From: Io17-Chloro-G2 sp963663135
GTDB lineage: Bacteria; Chloroflexota; Dehalococcoidia; Lucifugimonadales; UBA3495
Assembly: GCA_963663135.2 (NCBI GenBank)
Contig: CAXXRM010000002.1
Coordinates: forward strand, 248,001 to 312,000
Direction: 5' to 3'
Length of the DNA: 64,000 nt
The position numbers and the translations under genes are program-made. Shown here piece by piece: positions 1-9,676 of the stretch (position 1 is its first letter; the number at the start of each line of letters is the position of its first letter). The notes under the pieces were generated by a model. The model did no database searches, was not told the origin of the DNA, and saw nothing but the letters and a program-made list of their open reading frames with translations.

Positions 1-2
1 CG

Positions 3-893
3 ACGTGGTCGGTCCGCAAGCAGATCAGGGTGAGCCGGGTCCGCCGCACCGCCACCGAGTTGGTGGGGATGGTCCACGCGGTCCTTTTTGGCGCCGACGA
101 CATCGAGTTGGTGTTCGGTCCGCCTTCAGTGCGCCGGCGTTTCCTGGATATTCTGCTGTCGCAAACCAACCCTTCCTATGTCAGGTCATTGCAGCGTTAC
201 CAAAAGGTCGTGCGGCAGCGGAATCGGCTGCTGAAATCGGTTGCGGAAGGCCGGGCCGATGCGCAGGAGTTGGAATTCTGGACGGACCAGCTCGTCGCCG
301 ATGGAGCAGGGATCACCTGGAGCCGCCATCAAGCCCTGGACCACCTGGCCCCTCTCGCCATTCAGAAGCACCGCCAGTTGAGCGGAGCCGACGGGGATCT
401 TGAGTTGCGGTATCGCCCCAGCGTGTCGGTGACTGGCGACGAGGCCGAATTGGAAACCCGGTTTCGGGAGGAACTAGCATCGGTGCAGGCGCGGGAGAGG
501 GCAACCGCCACCACCGTGGTTGGACCCCATCGAGACGACTTCGATTTGCTAATTGAAGGCGTGGACATGGGGACTTTCGCCTCCCGTGGCCAGGCCCGCA
601 CCCTGGCCCTCACGCTGAAATTGGCGGAAGCCGCTTATCTCGCGGACACCCGATCGGAAGGCCCCTTGGTGCTGTTGGACGACGTGCTTTCGGAGATGGA
701 TTCCCTCCGGCGCCGGAGGGTGTTGGAGCAGACCGCCCAGTACCAGCAGATCCTGATTACCACCACCGACCTGGATCTAGTTGCCGGTTACTTCGGTGAC
801 CGGGCGTCTTACTTCGAGGTTCAGGGAGGATCGGTGAAGCCGGTGCTTGGAGACTTGGAAAATTTTGCACCCGCCGGGAAAGACGCTGCGTGA
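3..893 (+). CDS. recF: RecF, DNA replication/repair ATPase (5' end outside window)
   Basis: RecF is an SMC-like ATPase that helps load RecA at single-stranded gaps. The frame is open from the window edge, so the N-terminal Walker A region is missing. What remains shows the family motif VRRRFLDILL, the stretch YQKVVRQRNRLLK, the ABC-type signature SRGQARTLALTLK and the Walker B/D-loop region LVLLDDVLSEMD. The stop lies 7 bp before the purL start, so the two are probably cotranscribed. The identification is firm. Confidence 0.93.
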   Translation, partial: TWSVRKQIRVSRVRRTATELVGMVHAVLFGADDIELVFGPPSVRRRFLDILLSQTNPSYVRSLQRYQKVVRQRNRLLKSVAEGRADAQELEFWTDQLVADGAGITWSRHQALDHLAPLAIQKHRQLSGADGDLELRYRPSVSVTGDEAELETRFREELASVQARERATATTVVGPHRDDFDLLIEGVDMGTFASRGQARTLALTLKLAEAAYLADTRSEGPLVLLDDVLSEMDSLRRRRVLEQTAQYQQILITTTDLDLVAGYFGDRASYFEVQGGSVKPVLGDLENFAPAGKDAA

Positions 894-900
894 CGATGCC

Positions 901-3108
901 ATGCCCGTAACCAAAGAAATGCTTGACGAAATTGCCCTGAGCCGTGCCGAATATGACCGCATCGTGGAACTGCTCGACCGGGAACCCAATCCGGTAGAGC
1001 TGGGCATGTTCGGGGCTTTGTGGAGCGAACACTGCGGCTACAAGCACTCCAAGCCCTTGTTGAAGCTGTTGCCCGGTAAGTCTCCCCGGGTCGTGTCCAG
1101 CCCGGGCGCCGAAAATGCCGGCGCCGTGGACCTGGGGGACGGCCTGATCGCTGTGTTCAAGGTGGAGTCCCACAACCATCCCTCGGCGGTGGAGCCCCTG
1201 CAGGGCGCGGCAACCGGTGTGGGAGGGATCGTCCGGGACATACTTGCCATGGGCGCCCGGCCGGTGGCCCTGCTCAACTCCCTGCGGTTTGGCCCGCCGG
1301 ATGATCCCCTGACCCGCAGGCTCTTCGATGGAGTGGTTGCCGGGATTTCCTGGTACGGCAACTGTATAGGGGTGCCCGACGTTGCCGGAGAGATTTACTT
1401 CGACCCTTGCTACACCCAGAATCCCCTGGTCAACGCCATGTGCGTGGGACTGGTCCGCCGCGAGCAGTTGGCGACCTCAGCCGCCGCCGAGGTGGGCCAT
1501 CTGGTGTGGTTAGTGGGAGCAGAAACCGGTCGCGATGGAATCCATGGGGCTTCGGGGCTCGCTTCCCGCACCTTTGAAGAGGAACAGGAGCTGCGGCCCA
1601 CCGTACAGGTGGGCAACCCTTTCCTGGAAAAGATATTGATTGAGGCGTGCCTGGAGGCCTTGGCGACCGGGAACGTATCCGCAATTCAGGACCTGGGAGC
1701 CGCCGGACTCACCAGCGCTGCCGTTGAGTCGGCATCGGCCGGTGGGCGGGGGGTCGCCCTTGACCTGTCCGGGGTTCACCGGCGGGAGCGGGACATGAGC
1801 GGGTACGACGTCATGCTTTCCGAGTCCCAGGAGCGGATGTTGTTGGTTACGCCGCCCAATGAAGCCGGTCCGGTGCGCCGGGTCATGGACAAGTGGGAGG
1901 TGGAGTGCCGTCAGGTTGGGGAAATCGTCGGCCCGCGGGAGGTGCTGGTCTCCGATGGCGGCCGACCCATTGCCCACCTGCCAATTCAACGCCTGGCGGA
2001 ACCGCCCCAGTACCGCCTGCAGGGCCGTGCTTCGGCGTCTTTCTACCAGCGGCAACGCTTGGAGTTAGCCCAGGTCCCCCTGCCTGAAGGCACACCCGGG
2101 GAAATCCTGTTAGACCTGCTGGGTTCACCGAACATCGCCAGCCGGCGGCCGGTGCACCGCCAGTATGATAACCAGGTGCAGACCAACACCGTCGTGGGCC
2201 CCGGCGGAGATGCGGCCGTGCTCCGTATTAAACACAGCAACAAGGGTATCGCCCTTACTATCGACGGCAATGGCCGTTACTGCTACCTGGACCCCTACCG
2301 GGGCGGCCAAATCGTCGTGGCTGAAGTATGCCGCAACCTCACCTGTGCCGGCGCCACTCCCCTGGCCTTGACCGACTGCTTGAACTTCGGCAACCCCGAA
2401 AACCCGGAAGTCTACTTCCAATTGGAGTGGTGCATACGCGGTATGGCCAAGGCGTGCCGGGAGTTGGGCGTGCCGGTGGTCAGCGGAAACGTCAGCCTAT
2501 ACAACGAGTCTCGGGGACAGGCGGTGTTCCCCACGCCGGTGGTGGGCGGGCTGGGCCTGCTGGAAGACGTAAAATCCCACTGCCGGTCCGGGTTTCCCCG
2601 GGATGGACTGGTGGTGGCGGCGTTGGGGTTGGGGAACCTGAGGGCCCGGGCTTCGGACCTGGCGGGCAGCGAGTACTTGGTCCGGTGGGGCCAGACCCTG
2701 GCGGGGCGGCCATACATCGACCTGGCGTTGGAAAAGCGAGTGCACGAGTTGTGCCGGTTGGGGATAGAGGAAGGCATTATCGCCTCGGCACACGACTGCT
2801 CCGAGGGCGGGCTGGCGGTGGCCCTGGCGGAATGTTCCATCCAAAACGGCGTTGGGTTCAACGGCGAGGTCAAGCTGCCCCGCCGTTGGGATGCCGCGTT
2901 GTTCGGCGAGCGGCAGTCCCGAATTGTGGTGGCGATGCCCAACGACCGCTGGGACCGTTTGCAAGAACTGGCCGACGCCTCGGCGACTCCGGTTTTGAAA
3001 TTGGGGACCACCGGCGGAGACCGGTTCCGCATTGGCAATTCTCTGGATCTGGCGGTAGCGGAGTTGGCGGATGCCTGGGGCCACGGGTTGGAAAGGGCGT
3101 TTGCCTGA
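901..3108 (+). CDS. purL: Phosphoribosylformylglycinamidine synthase subunit PurL
   Basis: PurL is the synthetase subunit that makes formylglycinamidine ribonucleotide in purine synthesis. The 735-residue length fits the small (non-fused) PurL that works with PurQ and PurS. Visible family motifs are LWSEHCGYKHS near the N-terminus, VESHNHPSAVEP for ATP/Mg binding, and a second half with VVGPGGDAAVLR and AHDCSEGGLAVALAE. ATG 901 is chosen because it follows the recF stop closely; an in-frame upstream start would lie inside recF. No purQ or purS is visible here. Confidence 0.95.
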   Translation: MPVTKEMLDEIALSRAEYDRIVELLDREPNPVELGMFGALWSEHCGYKHSKPLLKLLPGKSPRVVSSPGAENAGAVDLGDGLIAVFKVESHNHPSAVEPLQGAATGVGGIVRDILAMGARPVALLNSLRFGPPDDPLTRRLFDGVVAGISWYGNCIGVPDVAGEIYFDPCYTQNPLVNAMCVGLVRREQLATSAAAEVGHLVWLVGAETGRDGIHGASGLASRTFEEEQELRPTVQVGNPFLEKILIEACLEALATGNVSAIQDLGAAGLTSAAVESASAGGRGVALDLSGVHRRERDMSGYDVMLSESQERMLLVTPPNEAGPVRRVMDKWEVECRQVGEIVGPREVLVSDGGRPIAHLPIQRLAEPPQYRLQGRASASFYQRQRLELAQVPLPEGTPGEILLDLLGSPNIASRRPVHRQYDNQVQTNTVVGPGGDAAVLRIKHSNKGIALTIDGNGRYCYLDPYRGGQIVVAEVCRNLTCAGATPLALTDCLNFGNPENPEVYFQLEWCIRGMAKACRELGVPVVSGNVSLYNESRGQAVFPTPVVGGLGLLEDVKSHCRSGFPRDGLVVAALGLGNLRARASDLAGSEYLVRWGQTLAGRPYIDLALEKRVHELCRLGIEEGIIASAHDCSEGGLAVALAECSIQNGVGFNGEVKLPRRWDAALFGERQSRIVVAMPNDRWDRLQELADASATPVLKLGTTGGDRFRIGNSLDLAVAELADAWGHGLERAFA

Positions 3109-3122
3109 CCGGTTTTGAGATT

Positions 3123-4307
3123 ATGCCGATGAAAGAGCCGGGAGAGGAAAAGAGCCCGTTGCGGGTGTTGTTCCTAACGCCCTATTTCCGCCCGTATTTG
3201 GGCGGCATAGAGCGGGCGATCGAACAACTTGCGTTCCAACTGCTGGAATCCGGCGAAGTGGCGGAGGTGGGGGTCTTAACCACCAAATACTCCTTTCCCC
3301 GGGAGGCCCAGCCTCAGTGGGCTGACCGGGAAACCACGCCGGAGGGCATTGCCATATTCCGGCTGAAGGGCTTTCCCAAATGGTCTATTCCCTTGTATTC
3401 GGTCCCCCTGGTATGGTTTTCACCCCGCCAGATTGACCGGTATCTTAATGAGTTCGACCCGGATGTGGTCCACTTCGTGGGTGATGGGTGGTTTTGGGGC
3501 CACGTTTGGTCGTGGTTCTTGTACCGGCGGCGGGCCAAGTTTGTTTTCACGCCGTCATTTCACGTTTTGCCCTGGACCCGGTGGTGGCTGCGGCCCTTCA
3601 ACATCCTGGTTTGCAACGTAATGGACCGGGTGGTCTCCCTGACCGGATCTGAAGCCAACCAGGTACGCCGGACTTACCTAGCCCCAAAGTCCCGGCAGGA
3701 AGTAATTGGGTGGGGAGCGGCTCCGCCGGTGGTCTCGGAACGTGATTCAAGGGAATCAGGCGCGGCCGGTGATCCTCTGACCATTCTATGCGTCGGGCGT
3801 TTGGGCTGGCACAAGGGTCAGGAGTGGCTTGTCGGCGTATACAATCAAGCCCAGGCCGGGATGCAGCGGGCCACCCGCCTGGTGTGCGTCGGTCGGGACG
3901 AGGACGCCGAAGAGAGCCTGCGCCGCCAAATTGCCGAGTTGGGCCTGGAAGATCGGGTCAGTTTGGTAGGGGAGGTCACCGATCAGGAACTCACCGAATG
4001 GTATGCCCGGTCCGACGTGTTCACCCTGTTTTCCCACTATGAGGCCTTCGGGCTGGTTTTCTTCGAAGCCATGGCCTACGGAGTGCCGGTCCTGACCCAC
4101 GACGTGGGAGCCAACGCCGAGCTTTTAACCCGGGGCGCGGTGGTCACGCCTAGATTCGACCAGGAGGCGGCGGTCGCAGAATTGGTCCGGTTGGTCAACG
4201 ACGAAACCTACCGCCAGGAAATGGGCCGCCAGGCCCAAGATTACGCCCTGTCAGAGTTCACATGGGAAGCAGTTGCGGAGAAGTACCTGAGGGTGTACCG
4301 GGGGTGA
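3123..4307 (+). CDS. GT4-family glycosyltransferase
   Basis: A retaining GT-B glycosyltransferase of about 394 residues. The N-terminal half has LFLTPYFRPYLGGIER, the usual acceptor-side start with a GG loop. The C-terminal donor domain has LCVGRLGWHKGQEWL and the conserved EAFGLVFFEAMAYGVPV, which carries the ExxxxxxxE pattern of GT4. The frame stays open far upstream inside purL, but that part has no homologous look, so I start at ATG 3123 (ATG 3129 is also possible). The substrate is unknown; the nearby GH63-like gene hints at a shared glycoside. Confidence 0.88.
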   Translation: MPMKEPGEEKSPLRVLFLTPYFRPYLGGIERAIEQLAFQLLESGEVAEVGVLTTKYSFPREAQPQWADRETTPEGIAIFRLKGFPKWSIPLYSVPLVWFSPRQIDRYLNEFDPDVVHFVGDGWFWGHVWSWFLYRRRAKFVFTPSFHVLPWTRWWLRPFNILVCNVMDRVVSLTGSEANQVRRTYLAPKSRQEVIGWGAAPPVVSERDSRESGAAGDPLTILCVGRLGWHKGQEWLVGVYNQAQAGMQRATRLVCVGRDEDAEESLRRQIAELGLEDRVSLVGEVTDQELTEWYARSDVFTLFSHYEAFGLVFFEAMAYGVPVLTHDVGANAELLTRGAVVTPRFDQEAAVAELVRLVNDETYRQEMGRQAQDYALSEFTWEAVAEKYLRVYRG

Positions 4308-4337
4308 GGTCCTTAATGGCACGGAGGGTTCTCTTTG

Positions 4338-4460
4338 ATGTCTACCCGCGATGATCCAATATGTCATTGTTACTATTGTGATGCACGGCTGTCCCCGCTT
4401 TACGATTACTGCTGTGTCAGTTGCGGACATGAAGCCTGCGACAACGACAGTCAGGCGTGA
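4338..4460 (+). CDS. Small cysteine-rich protein, zinc-ribbon-like
   Basis: A 40-residue frame with an AGGAGG-like site (ggagg at 4323) about 10 nt before the ATG. It contains CHCYYC and, after 10 residues, CCVSCGH, so two cysteine knuckles able to bind one zinc ion. It sits 30 bp behind the glycosyltransferase on the same strand and may be the last gene of that transcript. No family is recognised; the ribosome site and cysteine spacing are the support. Confidence 0.5.
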   Translation: MSTRDDPICHCYYCDARLSPLYDYCCVSCGHEACDNDSQA

Positions 4461-4570
4461 CAGGTGGAAGGTTGCGACGACGTCACGTGTATCCGCTGCG
4501 TTTCGGTTCATCAGAAAGCTTACCATCTAGCTGGACCGCGATTGATGTAACCATGAAGGGAGTCCACACA

Positions 4571-4933
4571 ATGAAAGATGACTTGAATGCACGACAAATC
4601 GCGCAAGACGGATTGCAGCGGGTTGAGGAGGGCATTCTGAAATTACTGGACAGTAACCCACCGGGACTACGAAATACGGAGATCGCGGATTTGTTGGACC
4701 TACGCTCCGATTTCCGGGGACGTCAAAGGGACGATTTGACTTACTCAGTATTGGGCGGTCTTATAGCGAAAGGATAAGTCAACTGGGACCAGCATACCAA
4801 GGGATACTCTGAACAAGTCGGGAACAACGGCGATCCTCTGTTGGAATCGTGCTTGGCTAAGGCGTGGTCTGGGGCAATCCAACAACTTATTCAGAGGTTT
4901 CCAAGATATTCTCAAGAGTATGAGGATTGGTAG
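4571..4933 (+). pseudogene. Small winged-helix-like protein interrupted by an in-frame TAA
   Basis: From ATG 4571 (site aagggag 8 nt upstream) the frame reads 68 residues with a helix-turn-helix look: EEGILKLLDSNPPGLRNTEI then ADLLDLRSDFRGRQ. A TAA at 4775-4777 stops it right after GGLIAKG. The same frame stays open for 51 more codons (VNWDQHTKGYSEQ... to TAG 4931), which would give a 120-residue protein whose wing continues naturally. A CAA-to-TAA change is the simplest reading. Stop readthrough or a sequence error are alternatives. Confidence 0.5.
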
Positions 4934-5156
4934 TCGGTTCTAGGAATAGCTGAGAGCGGCATGATCGTTCGGTAATCTTCCGCAATGTGACTCTCTGTAA
5001 AAATGCAAACTCTGCCTGACATCCATTTAAAAATTCTCGACTACTAAAATGTTGGTGGAACGCCCTTCCACCGGCAGGGCGGTGATGACAATGGGGTCTG
5101 CGTGACATTGGGGTCATCCCGTGCACGGCCAGTATATTTGGGGAGGCTAACGAAAC

Positions 5157-6386
5157 ATGGACCGACAACAACTGGAAGAGGGCGCCCGGCAGATATTGCT
5201 TACCAACTTGCGCCAGGGGATTGCCGATTGGAACGGCAAGTACTATAGCTTTGTCTGCCCATCGCTGCTGGGGTACCCTTTCCAGTGGTTCTGGGATTCC
5301 TGCTTCCACGCCATTGCGCTGATTCATCTGGACCATGAGCAGGCCAAGGCGGAACTTACTACGTTGATGAGCGCCGCCCAGCCCAATGGGTTCATTCCAC
5401 ACATGATTTTTTGGGAGATGGAGAAGCAACCCGAGTTCCTGAGCCGGAACATCGTCGGCATGACTTCGCCCAACTTCAGCGCCACCATGCAGCCACCCAT
5501 CATTGCTTACGCGGTGGAGCGGGTTTACCAGGCCACCGGAGACCGGGAGTTCTTGGAAAACGCTCTGCCCGCGCTGACCGCGTTCTACCGTTGGGTCCGG
5601 GAGGCCCGCGACCCGGATGACGACGGGTTGATTGCCGTAATTCAGCCGGAGGAAGCCGGCACCGACTGCTCTCCCAAGTACGACGACATCCTTGGCTTGG
5701 AGGAACTCACCAACCGCGGATTTATTACCGCTCTGAAAAAGGTTTATGCGGCCTATGAGCCCATGCGAGGCGACGACCACCGCATTCTGGCCGCCGACTA
5801 TTTTCACGTGGAAGACGTTCTGGTCAACTCGATATACGCCATGGGGATGCGCTCGCTGGCTCGGTTGCTGGGCGACTCCCCGGAAGCCGCCGAGTTCAAC
5901 CGGCAGGCCGACAGGACCAGAGACGCGCTGCTCGAAAAGTGCTGGGACCCCGGCGCGGGAGCATTCTTCGATCTGTCCGGCGTAGACGAACTGGCGGTGG
6001 AAGAGGTGACGATCAGCTCGCTAATGCCGCTGATCTTGGAAGACCTGCCTCGCGAGATCGTGGAACGCATGGTTGACCGGTGGGTGACGGCGCCCGAACA
6101 TTTTTGGACACCCTACCCGCTGCCCTCGGTCCCGGCGTCGGACCCCAAGTTCATGCCGGGGAATCCCGGGGGCTTCATCTGGCGGGGTCCCTCTTGGATC
6201 AACACCAACTGGTTTCTGTCTCACGGGCTCCGCCGCCACGGCTATACCGAAATCGCCGACACCATAGTCGCAAAGAGCCATGAATGCATCGAAAAGTCAG
6301 GGTTCAGAGAATACTATCACCCCTTCACGGCTGAGGGCTTGGGCGCGCGTGACTTCGGCTGGTCAACGTTGATACTGGACTTGTAA
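5157..6386 (+). CDS. GH63-like glycoside hydrolase (mannosylglycerate/glucosylglycerate hydrolase type)
   Basis: A 409-residue (alpha/alpha)6-barrel hydrolase. The motif FQWFWDSCFHAIAL near residue 40 and FIWRGPSWINTNWFLS near residue 345 match bacterial GH63 members that cleave glycosylglycerate-type compatible solutes; acids in the WD and later Glu/Asp loops would be catalytic. The start has a good site (ggggagg at 5140). The preceding GT4 enzyme could make the same class of molecule, but that link is inference. No signal peptide is seen, so it is probably cytoplasmic. Confidence 0.82.
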   Translation: MDRQQLEEGARQILLTNLRQGIADWNGKYYSFVCPSLLGYPFQWFWDSCFHAIALIHLDHEQAKAELTTLMSAAQPNGFIPHMIFWEMEKQPEFLSRNIVGMTSPNFSATMQPPIIAYAVERVYQATGDREFLENALPALTAFYRWVREARDPDDDGLIAVIQPEEAGTDCSPKYDDILGLEELTNRGFITALKKVYAAYEPMRGDDHRILAADYFHVEDVLVNSIYAMGMRSLARLLGDSPEAAEFNRQADRTRDALLEKCWDPGAGAFFDLSGVDELAVEEVTISSLMPLILEDLPREIVERMVDRWVTAPEHFWTPYPLPSVPASDPKFMPGNPGGFIWRGPSWINTNWFLSHGLRRHGYTEIADTIVAKSHECIEKSGFREYYHPFTAEGLGARDFGWSTLILDL

Positions 6387-6470
6387 CGCCGCAAATGGCA
6401 CCGTAGGGGGCTGGTACTCAGGTGGACCAAGTACGGCCTTCCGGATGTAAGCAGTCCGGCGTGTGCCCGC

Positions 6471-8522
6471 CTAGACCCGCTCGGGGTTCGTGTGCTTGTC
6501 GGTTGCGGTAAGGCGCCCCAGAGGCTTGAACGGACGCAGCCACCCGGGGCTTTTGGTGCGGTTATCGGTGTGGGCGGAACAATCGGAGCAGGAACGGGGC
6601 GTCAGTGCCACCGGCGGGCGGCTCCGTTTCCGGGGCGTCCCCGGAGTCCTCAACGGAGACTCCGCAACGGAAACCATCGGCAATTCGTCCTCTGCCAAAG
6701 ACTCCGCAACGGAAACCATCGGCAATTCGTCCTCTGCCAAAGACTCCGCAACGGAAACCATCGGCAATTCGTCCTCTGCCAAAGACTCCGCAACGGAAAC
6801 CATCGGCAATTCGTCCTCTGCCAAAGACTCCGCAACGGAAACCATCGGCAATTCGTCCTCTGCCAAAGACTCCGCAACGGAAACCATCGGCAATTCGTCC
6901 TCTGCCAAAGACTCCTCAGCGGCGACCTGCCCATGCTCCCGCAGAGCGATTTTCACCAGCGGGTTCTCCTGGTCCAGGTAGAAGGTGCGCCGGCGTTTGT
7001 TGCGGCCGGAGACTTCGTCGGGGACGGAATGCCAGCTTTTGGTGAAGAGATCGCCGTTGCCCATGGATCGCAGTAACCTGCTGACGTAGGTCCGAGACGC
7101 CGCCTTCCCCCATCGGCTCTGAATGTAGGGGTTCTCAGCCTCAATTCCCTGCTCCAGGGCCTGGCACACTTCCCCAACCAGGAAATTAAAGGCTACGTGG
7201 CTAACGTCATCCCGGTGTTCCAGGGTATTGGCCATAACGATAAGGTCGGCGATGCGGTCCCCGGTTTGCCCATCCTCGGGCTGTTTCGGCAAGTCTTTCA
7301 ATTCGGCCATAACGTTCTCCATCAGCGAGGCCAATTCAGGAGCCGGTGGTGGAGTTGATGGCTCAGACTGCGACGGCGTAGACTCCGGTGAAGTTGCCTC
7401 GGGAGTTGGCTCGTAAATAGCCCCGGCAGTTGAATCTGGAGTTTGTTCGAGTGTGGAATCTGAATTTGGCTCAGCGGCATCGGGCTGCTTGACCAGAAGC
7501 ACCGCTTCCAGATCGGGTTCCGGTTCTTCGGTGTCGCTCGCTACCGCTTCCAAAGCCTCAGTGGTCGCGGCCGGTTCCAGAGCGGTAGGCGCACGATGAC
7601 CATTGGCTGGGCGCCGCTGGGTGGAGCCATCGGGGTCCGGCTCGTCGGCCATTATGGCCCAGTCCACCAACCCCTCGGTAATCAGCTTGATTTGTCCTTC
7701 CTGGGCCACCCTCGCCATCAATTTTTTGAATCCGGAGAATCCCAACTTACGTTCGTCAAAGTTGGTGAATCGCCGGGTTAGCCGCTGTTTGATGGAGGTG
7801 AGCAACGGCGCGCCCCCGGCGCGTCGTTCCTCCCGAACTATGTCCTCGATGGCCCGGATGATTTCCGTCAACTCGGGAACTGCAGTTTGTTCGGTGCCGC
7901 TACCGGTGCCGGTACTGGCGCCAGTATCGGGACGGGGGAAGGTGCGATTCGGCGGGGGCGGCTCTTGCGGGGTTTCCGGATCGATGTCGACATCGTAAAG
8001 GATCAGGCCGTCAACCTGGTCGGCCAGCCGCCGGGAGGTGCTCCAGGAGACGCCGACGATTACCACGTGCTTGCCCATGGTGCGCAGGGTGTTGATGACG
8101 TGGATGAAATCTGAATCGCCGGAGACCAGGATGAAAGAGACAATGTTGGGGTAAGCGTGGGCCGTCTCGATACAGTCGGTGGTCATCTTGATGTCTACGC
8201 TGTTCTTCACCCTGGTGGTCCGGGTGTAACCCGAAGCCGAGGGACTGCCGTAGCTCAAGCGAGTGGGGACATAGACCGGTTCGATGCCCGCGGCGTAGAG
8301 CGCGGGAGGATCGTTGATAAACTGGCTGGCGCCGCGCAACTCGGGAGATCGGGTTACCCAGTCGGCGTATGCTTTGGCCACGACAACCCGGCCGTGGTTG
8401 GATGCCTCCTCTTTCAGAGCGGACACGTTGGGGTACATGTGCCCGGCGGCCAAGCTGATTTTGAAGTTTTCCCAATCGATAAAGAGGGCTACGTCACCGC
8501 CCCGGTTCGAAGGTTCGTTCAT
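6471..8522 (-). CDS. NYN/LabA-like ribonuclease-fold protein with OST-HTH domain and C-terminal repeats
   Basis: 683 residues. Residues 10-165 form a NYN domain (VALFIDWENFKIS, VDIKMTTDCIETA, FILVSGDSDFIHVINTLR) with the acidic residues expected of a PIN-like nuclease. A linker leads to an OST-HTH/LOTUS-like RNA-binding domain (ELTEIIRAIEDIV ... LVDWAIM). After a Pro/Glu-rich spacer comes another helical domain (LIVMANTLEHRDDVSH...), then six exact 14-residue repeats ESLAEDELPMVSVA and a basic tail with SCSDCSAH. The start chosen is the methionine directly before the NYN domain; a 52-residue upstream extension lacks domain character. Confidence 0.8.
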   Translation of the reverse strand: MNEPSNRGGDVALFIDWENFKISLAAGHMYPNVSALKEEASNHGRVVVAKAYADWVTRSPELRGASQFINDPPALYAAGIEPVYVPTRLSYGSPSASGYTRTTRVKNSVDIKMTTDCIETAHAYPNIVSFILVSGDSDFIHVINTLRTMGKHVVIVGVSWSTSRRLADQVDGLILYDVDIDPETPQEPPPPNRTFPRPDTGASTGTGSGTEQTAVPELTEIIRAIEDIVREERRAGGAPLLTSIKQRLTRRFTNFDERKLGFSGFKKLMARVAQEGQIKLITEGLVDWAIMADEPDPDGSTQRRPANGHRAPTALEPAATTEALEAVASDTEEPEPDLEAVLLVKQPDAAEPNSDSTLEQTPDSTAGAIYEPTPEATSPESTPSQSEPSTPPPAPELASLMENVMAELKDLPKQPEDGQTGDRIADLIVMANTLEHRDDVSHVAFNFLVGEVCQALEQGIEAENPYIQSRWGKAASRTYVSRLLRSMGNGDLFTKSWHSVPDEVSGRNKRRRTFYLDQENPLVKIALREHGQVAAEESLAEDELPMVSVAESLAEDELPMVSVAESLAEDELPMVSVAESLAEDELPMVSVAESLAEDELPMVSVAESLAEDELPMVSVAESPLRTPGTPRKRSRPPVALTPRSCSDCSAHTDNRTKSPGWLRPFKPLGRLTATDKHTNPERV
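6658..6909. repeat. Six identical 42-bp tandem repeats inside the NYN/OST-HTH gene
   Basis: The 42-bp unit beginning GACTCCGCAACGGAAACC occurs six times without a single difference, followed by a six-base partial unit. Because 42 is divisible by three, copy-number change keeps the reading frame and only changes the number of 14-residue acidic repeats in the protein. Perfect identity points to recent expansion, or to a collapsed/expanded assembly. Confidence 0.95.
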
Positions 8523-8722
8523 GCTCCCGATTCTTCCGGTAGTATAACCACAAGGATCTATGCAAGCACCAGTGTAAGTTGCGGCCCAGTTCCAGTCAAC
8601 AAAGGCGGCGCGGGTGCGGTTCCAGCGGGGGACTCTGTTATGGGGCCGGGAAAGAATGTATGCTGGGCATCGAGTCATTTCGATTTCAATAACGTGATTT
8701 CTGAGTAGTAAGGAGCCCGACC

Positions 8723-9538
8723 ATGCCGGAACGACGCCCCAGGATGGAAGGTAAAGTAGCCATTGTCACCGGAGCCGGATCAAGCGGTGAGGGAGTGGGC
8801 AACGGCAAAGCCACGTCGATACTCTTCGCCAGGGAAGGGGCTAAAGTTTTGTTGGTGGACGCCGTCGAAGAGCGCGCTCTGGAAACGATGGTGATGATTA
8901 AAGAAGAGGGCGGGGAAGCGTCGGTATTCCAGGCCGACGTGACCGATGCCGACCAATGCGTCGCCATGGCTGAGGCCGCCGTGGAAAGGTACGGCCGACT
9001 GGACATCCTGGACAACAATGTTGGAATTTCCGCCCGAGGCTCGGTGTTGGAAGTTAGCGAAGAGGTGTGGGACCGGGTCATGGCGGTCAATGTCAAAAGC
9101 ATCTACCAGGCCAGCCGGGCAGCAATTCCCAAGATGATAGAGACCGGCGGTGGAGCCATCGTCAACATTTCCTCCATTGCCGGGCTGCGTGCCCACAGCC
9201 AAGCGCCATACACTGCATCCAAGGCGGCGGTTGTTGGTCTGACCATTTCCATGGCGGGCGACCACGGGCCCGACAACATCCGGGTCAACTGCATTGCGCC
9301 GGGACTGGTTTACACTCCGATGGTGGCCCATCGCATGAACGACGACCAGCGGGAAGCCCGCAAGAACGCCGCGCCGCTGCGCACCGAGGGGGACTCCTGG
9401 GATGTGGCCAATGCGGCCCTGTTTTTGTGCAGTGACGAGGCCCGGTGGATCAACGGCGTGGTCCTGCCGGTGGACGCCGGACTCCTGACGGTTACCCCCG
9501 TCACATACAACACCATCTCATCCCAGTCCAGGTATTAG
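8723..9538 (+). CDS. Short-chain dehydrogenase/reductase
   Basis: A classical SDR of 271 residues with IVTGAGSSGEGVGNGKA as cofactor loop (longer than the usual TGxxxGIG, with an insertion), DILDNNVG where most members have NNAG, catalytic IVNISSIAG and YTASK. The start follows taaggag by 8 nt. The substrate cannot be told. The last bases are followed by a 19-bp imperfect duplication of the end of the gene (ccaggtattagct at 9528 and 9547). Confidence 0.88.
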   Translation: MPERRPRMEGKVAIVTGAGSSGEGVGNGKATSILFAREGAKVLLVDAVEERALETMVMIKEEGGEASVFQADVTDADQCVAMAEAAVERYGRLDILDNNVGISARGSVLEVSEEVWDRVMAVNVKSIYQASRAAIPKMIETGGGAIVNISSIAGLRAHSQAPYTASKAAVVGLTISMAGDHGPDNIRVNCIAPGLVYTPMVAHRMNDDQREARKNAAPLRTEGDSWDVANAALFLCSDEARWINGVVLPVDAGLLTVTPVTYNTISSQSRY

Positions 9539-9676
9539 CTCGCCAGACCAGGTATTAGCTTGATGGAACCTTCGGCGGCAGTCGAGGTGGCGCCGAGTTG
9601 CCTGTCCAGCAGTATCCCCGAAAGATTGGGCGCTCGCGGGCAGCGGATTTGGACGCAGACAGCAGAAACCGGCTTC

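Noticed and set aside
2328..3122. Upstream extension of the GT4 glycosyltransferase inside purL
   Set aside because: Arg/Gly-rich frame overlapping a conserved gene; glycosyltransferase similarity begins only after 3123.
6658..6909. CRISPR array
   Set aside because: Pure tandem repeat without spacers, in frame within a gene.
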